From contig CM024168.1 of NCBI GenBank assembly GCA_013433145.1, forward strand, positions 12,656,184 to 12,720,183: a DNA stretch of 64,000 nucleotides, in the 5' to 3' direction. The notes under the pieces are model-generated. The model had not been told where the DNA came from. It ran no database searches and saw nothing but the letters and a program-made list of their open reading frames with translations. Positions 57,488-64,000 of the stretch are shown piece by piece. The DNA is from Ascaris suum (lineage: Eukaryota > Nematoda > Chromadorea > Rhabditida > Ascarididae). The position numbers were made by a program, and so were the translations under genes. Each line of letters opens with the position of its first letter. Position 1 is the stretch's first letter.

Positions 57488-57577
57488 AATAAATTTGCAT
57501 TTGCGAAATGCGTTATGCCAGCGTCGTTTTCTTTCGTATTTACCGCTCTAGCTGTCCGCCTTTCCAGAAACCAGTGA
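57488..57577 (-). repeat. short interspersed repeat, copy 6
   Basis: On the minus strand it reads TCACTGGTTTCTGGAAAGG, CGGACAGCTAGAGCGGTAAA, then GCATAACGCATTTCGCAAA. Same block order as copies 2, 3 and 5. Confidence 0.5.
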
Positions 57578-59188
57578 ACGTAGAGTAGCGTTAGCGAAAA
57601 GAGCAAGTAGTACTATTTAGGACGGCAACCTCCTTTGTCGTCTTTAATCTTGATTCATCAATTTAGGAAAAGCTTACAGATATTTAAGAGCGCCAGGTAA
57701 TCTACATATATTTTTGCATCGGCTACATGTTGCCTTTCATTTTGTCTCGGTTTGGTCACAGAAAAACGGCTCTTTTATAGGCGATTCGTATGAATGGTGG
57801 AATCGATTGGAATATGAATAAATCCTCCCTTATATTTCATTATTTTTTCAAAACTTATGAAACTTGGTCAAGTGAATGCAATGCAAAGGCTCACACTGTG
57901 TTCCCCGATGTCGCATTATTCTCATTTCTTTAATTACGCAGTTTTTTACGCAGTCGTTGGCAAAAACTGTGATATTTGCCAGTTAACATTCTCAACACAC
58001 CCTTTGTACATAGTGAACGTCAAATGATAAAGGCAACTGTAGTGTGGCTCGGACTTTGGTGATAACTGTTGCTTTATGCAAAATAAACGTATTGTTCACA
58101 GAGGGGATCCGAGCCGCTTTTCGGTGAATGTTGCAGTCAGCAAGAAGAAAGCCGTAGGCTCGAATCCAGTCAAGGGAAATATTTTCATTTGCCATCAAAA
58201 ACTTGCTCTCTTAAAGGCACTTTTTTTCTGCACAAAAATCTTGGTATCATGCAGGTAGAGGAAACGATACCGTTTCACCGTCGATGCGTCGTTTTTCAGT
58301 ATCAAGCCAGCCACCAGTACCTGCATAGCGATTATGCAGTGCGTTGATGAGTGGCACTTAGAGCGTAATGTTAGATTTTGGAAGCAACGAAGGAGTCGGC
58401 TATGTGCTTGTTAAGTGTAATATTAGCATATTAGAGATTCGCTTAGCTGCTTCGTTCAAAACTGATCTCGCATTGATCTTTTGCAGTATTATAAAACACT
58501 GAAATTGAATTCGCATGTTCTGAAGTAAAGAATGAACAGCTGCAATGCCTACAGACAGTAACCACATAGTCTTGCTCCTACCAGATAGCAATGTAGTGCT
58601 TAAGGAACGAATTCTGTAGTGAATGTCCTCTTATTCTATGTCTTTTCATGGCATCATTCGTCACTGCGGAATCTGTAATGTTTTCCGTATGCAGACTTAT
58701 GATTTTCCAGATGTTCAGTAGTGTGTGTACTTATCCAAACAGTACCGTTTTTTCTCATCGAGCACGGCTGAAAATTAAAGCCTCGGAGTATATCTACTGG
58801 AAGAGATATCGTATCTCTAATTTCGATGTCATTGTTATTTTATTCCATTTGTGATTAGAAGCTGTCGCCTCGCAAAACAAAGAAAAAACATCTTCACCTC
58901 CTGTTCATAACTATTGCTCATAAGAAAACACCTCATTCCCAGGCGCTGCTCATTAGAAGCTTTTTGTGTTGTTTTGTTTTGTTACGAAGTGTGCTCTGCT
59001 ATCTCTGATATTTGCTTTAATTCGGTAAGCAAAATTTCAATTTTTATTTCACTTTAATCAGCAATGTATTTATAATGAATAATTGTTTCTTCATATTGCT
59101 TCCGTTTTCGCTTGAGAGGTAGAGGTGTAAGAGAGCGTTAAGGTCCACTAGACTTATTCGGCGAAACGTGTGGTGGCAATAAGCTATT

Positions 59189-59190
<2 letters not shown>

Positions 59191-59280
<90 letters not shown>
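59191..59280. repeat. AT microsatellite
   Basis: Forty-five uninterrupted AT units. The Ile-Tyr open frame across it is a translation artefact. Confidence 0.95.
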
Positions 59281-59283
<3 letters not shown>

Positions 59284-60962
59284 GTATACAGCTGGCCCAC
59301 AATAAACCGACGTCGTTTTGAAGTTTAAGCGGAAGGTGCAATTGACCAGTGAGCAGACATTGTTGCAATCGTCTGTTCTCCTTTCTCAACTTCATCTCCT
59401 TCCCCTCCTGTCCCCTAACTTCTCATCTCCAACCTTTACACTCCATCCATCCTTGCCTCCATGTTCAGTACTCTTCTTCTGTCTGTCGACGGTATTCATT
59501 TTATATTTTCTCTATGATAGGCCACACGATTCATAAGAAAGGAGAATGACGTTTCTATATAAAGTGCACTTTAGACAACGATACATTACGTAAGCGAATC
59601 TTGCTTCCGAATAGAAATGATGAGTTAATTTGTGACGGTTAGATGTGTCTTTCAGGAAATAATGTTTTCGGGGCAACGAACAAAATGTCGTCTTCATAAA
59701 GTCACGACTGCAACCATCGATAATTTAAAATTTTCGATGTTCTCGCCATGATTCGCCATTTTTCTTTATTCTCGTCTCTTCTCATCTAGCAGTTACTTCG
59801 TTAATAAACCAGCATCTTTAAAAATTAACGCCATTCAAACCTTGTTAAAATTGTTGACTCATTTTCCTTGTTTCCCTTCTGTATGACAAATAAGATAGCT
59901 AGCAACAGTTTTCCTTCGATCATACGAATGATGCAAATTGATGGGCATATATTGTAGACGTGTAATGTATGTAAATTGAAAGCAGAAAACGGAAGGAACC
60001 AAAATTTTCTCAGCACCCCCATGTGTCCTCCTGTAGACAACGTTTTTTGACCGACAATGAAGTGAATTTGATTGGGCCAACCTGTAGTTTGTTGTGATGC
60101 TTTGTTCGTGTTTTAAAGGCATTCATTGTTGCTTATCAAAAAATCTTCTTATTTCCCGTTTTCGGCGAACTGCATCTTTCACAAAAGTGTTCAAGAGAGC
60201 ATCTCATTCTCTCGACACTCCTCTGTTGAACTTTCTGTCGTAGTGCTTAGTTCATTCTCTAAAGGTTTCGTTTTGCTCTCATACAATGTTACCTTTCGAC
60301 TGGTAAAATATTCTTAGGAAGGCACAATTCTAGATCAACATTAGTTAGGATTGCTACAGAACGCATGGAAGAACTGATATCATCTCATCTATATCCACCT
60401 ATTGTCGCTACCGAGAAAAGGATTGGAGTTGATCTATCAGATTTATTTGTCGATGAGGTTTAGGATAAAAATTGCTGGACTTCTTTTTTTGAAGTCTTAG
60501 CATAGTTATGTCAGTGCATAGCACCAGTACTCCTGCGGTATTTTTTTCTGGATGTCTCAGCGTGCTTGATCGATAGAGTTTAGAAAAACTTGTAGAAATA
60601 TTTATCTTATCAATGTGCACAATTTGTTTCCTCACTCAAAGATGATATCTTTCTGCTTCGTCACGACGTCAACTTTCTTCCCATTCTGCATTTCCATCGT
60701 ATAGTACAACTCTTATAGCACTAATTTGTAGTTTAGATTCTGTGGGTTGCATTTTATAAGAATTCATTCTAGTCTTTATGATCTGATTTTAATTCCGTTA
60801 TGTTTTTATGCCTCTGCAAAATTGCACCGACACCAGTGCATTATAGTAGCATGATGTCAGTTCGTATCTGCCCATCCAATACTTCAAGCCGAAACTGCCG
60901 AAAAAACTTGAGTTCGGGAAATCAATGAATATAATGTAAAACGTAGTATCAACAATGAATAT

Positions 60963-60998
60963 AAAGCTGCTAAAAGAGATGTCTCTTCTAGCAGCTTT
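60963..60998 (-). repeat. near-perfect 36-bp palindrome
   Basis: Arms of 17 bases (AAAGCTGCTAAAAGAGA and its complement with one change) are separated by only TG. In minus-strand RNA the mismatch becomes a U-G pair, so a full stem can form. CAATGAATATA occurs twice just upstream (60923, 60953). Confidence 0.75.
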
Positions 60999-63900
60999 TG
61001 CGTTGATTCTCGGCTTATAGAAACTAGTTATGAATATATAAGAGAGAAAAAAATGTATAAGTGTATTATACGCTGGTCGGATCTTTTATACGCTATTTAT
61101 CCGGTCGTGGTTGTGCACGAATGTGCGTCTTCGTCTGTCTACTTGCCTGCCCGTTACTTTCAACTCTTGAGCCTTGAAATCCGATGCCTATATCATGAGT
61201 TGACTGCCTCTGTTGCACTCAGCATTGAACCATCAATTTCGAGGAAAGCTTCGGATTTTTAAACATGGCAAAGCTATATGCAATTGACACTGATCAGTTT
61301 TCTATTTCAAATCGGCGCGTTACAAACGAATGCAGCTTTTATAGGGGATTATGCGAGGTGCAAGGTTTAAACATTCAAGCATCATTTAGCTTATTTATGA
61401 CTTGTTGATAATTATACAACTGTCTGGTCAGGCGAGATGATCGCAATAGCGCTCACTATGGCAAACTCTCTGGCACGCATCTGTTCCCTGCAAGGTTTGA
61501 AGGAGCAGTAAATATGAAGATATCATTCCTCATATTTTGTCATTTATGCTGATTGTAAGTAATGGTAGTTCATATGATGTTCATGTCATGCCGACTTCTT
61601 TGGTATGCTCTTCGACTTGCTGACTACACGTTCAATTATTTCGGTCCCTTTTCTTAAACATACGAGGTAGCAGCTTGTTTAGATTCGTTTCATAGCCATC
61701 TGCAGATATTGCAACTTTTTCTTTCTTATTCCTATGTGCCGATGAGATTCACGCTTATTTTAATTTTAATTTTCCACATTCATCATCAGAAGTTTCCTCT
61801 CCATTGTTTGGCTAAACAATGAAACGTACTATTATAACGCGTTCAGTCGTAACAAATCATGGTAATTCTTTTTCAGATAAAGGTAAAAAGCTAAGAAATA
61901 ACTTTCGATGTCACACTCCTTTTTTGGACGCAACAGTTCCCAACGACCCTGTTGACGGATATAGGCGCAGTAATTGCTTCTATACGAAGTGGACCAAGAT
62001 TCTCCCAAATATATAACTCGATAACTTGCAATCATTGTCAATTTGCAGTTAATAAGCTCTTGAAGCGCCTTTTCTTCAGCAGTACGGCAGAAGCGTGATT
62101 TGTGGAAAAACTTTGTGTCACAATTACTCCTCCACTTCGCATCTTTCAATTTTTTTTTTGCGCACATGTGCAGTTTACCTCTCGTTTGTGAACTCGGTCG
62201 TACTCAATCGCGTCAGTAGGCACCAACCAACTCGCTGAACCGTTTTTATGCAAACTTGTATTTAAGTAAGCTTCCTTATAACAGCATTTAAATGTTAGTG
62301 TTTTTTCGCTGTGCATATATATACAAACTGTACATACGTTGCCACAAGCAAAACAAGTCCATCATTTATATGCATGTTATGCGTTACATCGGTTGTTGAA
62401 AGCTCCAGTATCTCACCTTAGCAGCTGTTACTGAATGCATAACCATAGCTATGAACGGACTGTCGGATCTAGGCAAATGGCACTCACACAGAAAGAGTTG
62501 TCATGTACATTTTCGAAAATAACATTCATTCAAAAACAGATCGTTATTAATCTCGAAACTGTTGAACACTCATTATTGTGAGTGTAATTAATGCATCGTT
62601 CATCAAGAGCTGAAGCCCGCTTCAGGCGATTGATGGAGGCATTCGTTTTATCGATCCCCCTTCGATGAATTCGGCTTCCGACGCGTCTGAAACTTTGCTT
62701 GTTATCCCTTATCATCCTCTTCACGTTACGCTTTTGAATGCTCAATGTATTGTTATTTTTATTGTCATCATTATTATTTCAAATAAGGAACCTGCTAAGC
62801 GGAAGTAGATTTTTTTTTTCAAATCCCAGTATGCAGGCAGTCGTTTTGTACGAAGAATAAAGACCTTCAACAACCAAAACAAGCCAGAATACATACTGTC
62901 GATGTGATGCGCTTCTGTTACCACTGTAGCGTTGGACAAAATTTCCTTCGATAAAAATGTTTGGGCTCATGCAAACATACATATGTCCAAGCGACTTATT
63001 ATGCCAGTCATCAATAATTTTTCAACTGTCGTAAAACTTCAAATATAAGCCAGGATATTCGGGCGAACTTGCATGGTTTTGGGATGAATGGACTATTTAG
63101 ATATAAGGAGGGGGTAATCTCTGAGAAAATTCGGCATATTTTTATAACAGTAACTGTGTAAACGTAGTGCCTCGAAAATTCAGCGAGCACATTTTTCTAC
63201 GAGTTGAAGCGTTTCTTTGGCATATCAGTCGGTGTACCCAACCTAGGGAAAGAATTCAGCGTTTGAATTCGGTGTTATAAGAAGATTTTGGAGAATGGAA
63301 GGGCCTTTTTTCTCTTGAAGGTTAATTAAGGTATCCTTGAAGACTAAGTATCAGAAGTGTTTTCTGTGAGATGAAGACACCATCAAATGACATTTTTCGT
63401 TGCAACAACTGCTTTAGGTTTCTAACAACCATTTAATATTACATGGAAACGTATAATACGTAGTGTCCAGTAGGTCAATTAAATGAAAATGGACTCTTTA
63501 TATGGCTGTTTGCACGACATCTGAAGACGCAAAAAAATCTTGCCCATGTGATTTTCACGTTGTTGCTGTTCCCGATGACTAAGAAACTGTGTGATCAAAT
63601 GAGTGCACTCCATGAATTAGTTAAGTTTTTCTCTTCCATTAAAAATATGTTTCATTCGTATCCGTAGTGTGCAATGGACTCTTACAAACCACGTGTGCTT
63701 TTATGCATATCTCAAATATTTTGTACCGTAAGAGCTCTGCAAAGAATTGCAACTTCCGGTGAATCTTTCTCATCTATTTCACCCACCTTCCTTCCATTCC
63801 CATATTCCGTGACATTCTTCTTGGGTATCTACCGTTTCGTTGGGTATCGAACGGCAATTTGCTAAAGAGACGTGGAAGACGAGGAAAGGAGCAATTCACA

Positions 63901-64000
63901 AGTTCTGCTAGCATATATGGTGAAGCTTGCCGCTATTTCTTTGTTTTAGAAGACATACTTCTTTAGAAACTCTCATATTTGTACACTGATTCTCCTCTTC

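Larger units (their letters stand above)
48301..64000. other. right flank, no recognised gene
   Basis: AT-rich sequence with repeat copies 5 and 6, the AT microsatellite and the palindrome at 60963. All open frames are short (largest 115 codons) and carry no recognisable domain. Confidence 0.5.

Noticed and set aside
58140..58180. T-loop-like GGCTCGAATCC, possible tRNA
   Set aside because: No matching acceptor, D or anticodon stems around it.

Overview
The window is eukaryotic nuclear DNA, most likely from a nematode. Genes are split into small exons, introns range from a few hundred bases to about 5 kb, many 3' splice sites read TTTTCAG or TTTGCAG, and the DNA is AT-rich with long TA microsatellites. 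The only gene I can assign to a family is an alpha-tubulin. No rRNA, CRISPR array or convincing tRNA was seen, and no prokaryotic gene layout.

Left part (about 80-15,416, minus strand): a 12-exon gene that I could join with matching splice phases. It encodes a Ser/Arg/Pro-rich, probably disordered protein with a coiled, highly acidic C-terminus (about 544 residues, or about 249 residues if transcripts end in exon 4). I do not recognise the family. Its long introns hold a TA microsatellite, a GC-rich segment and copies of short repeats.

Middle (about 15.4-30.5 kb): no supportable gene. It contains a complete solo LTR (25,427-25,706) flanked by a 5-bp target duplication, an oligo-A tract, and a foldable 67-nt segment.

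Tubulin locus (31,070-37,130, plus strand): ten coding exons give every residue from position 2 to the stop of a 445-residue alpha-tubulin. The first exon, carrying the start codon, is not certain. It has Gln instead of Lys at position 40 and a short tail ending Glu-Tyr. The two genes are divergent, about 15 kb apart, and nothing links them functionally.

Right part (about 37.1-64 kb): no recognisable gene. There is one 205-codon open frame of unknown nature, a possible small first exon at 44.2-44.4 kb, several copies of a short interspersed repeat, two compact hairpins, a second TA microsatellite and a GC-rich, possibly retroposed segment near 46.5-47.0 kb.

The best leads for something undescribed are the minus-strand disordered protein with its internal 17-residue repeat and alternative ending, and the dispersed short repeat family. 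Exon joins were made by eye, so transcript data would be decisive.
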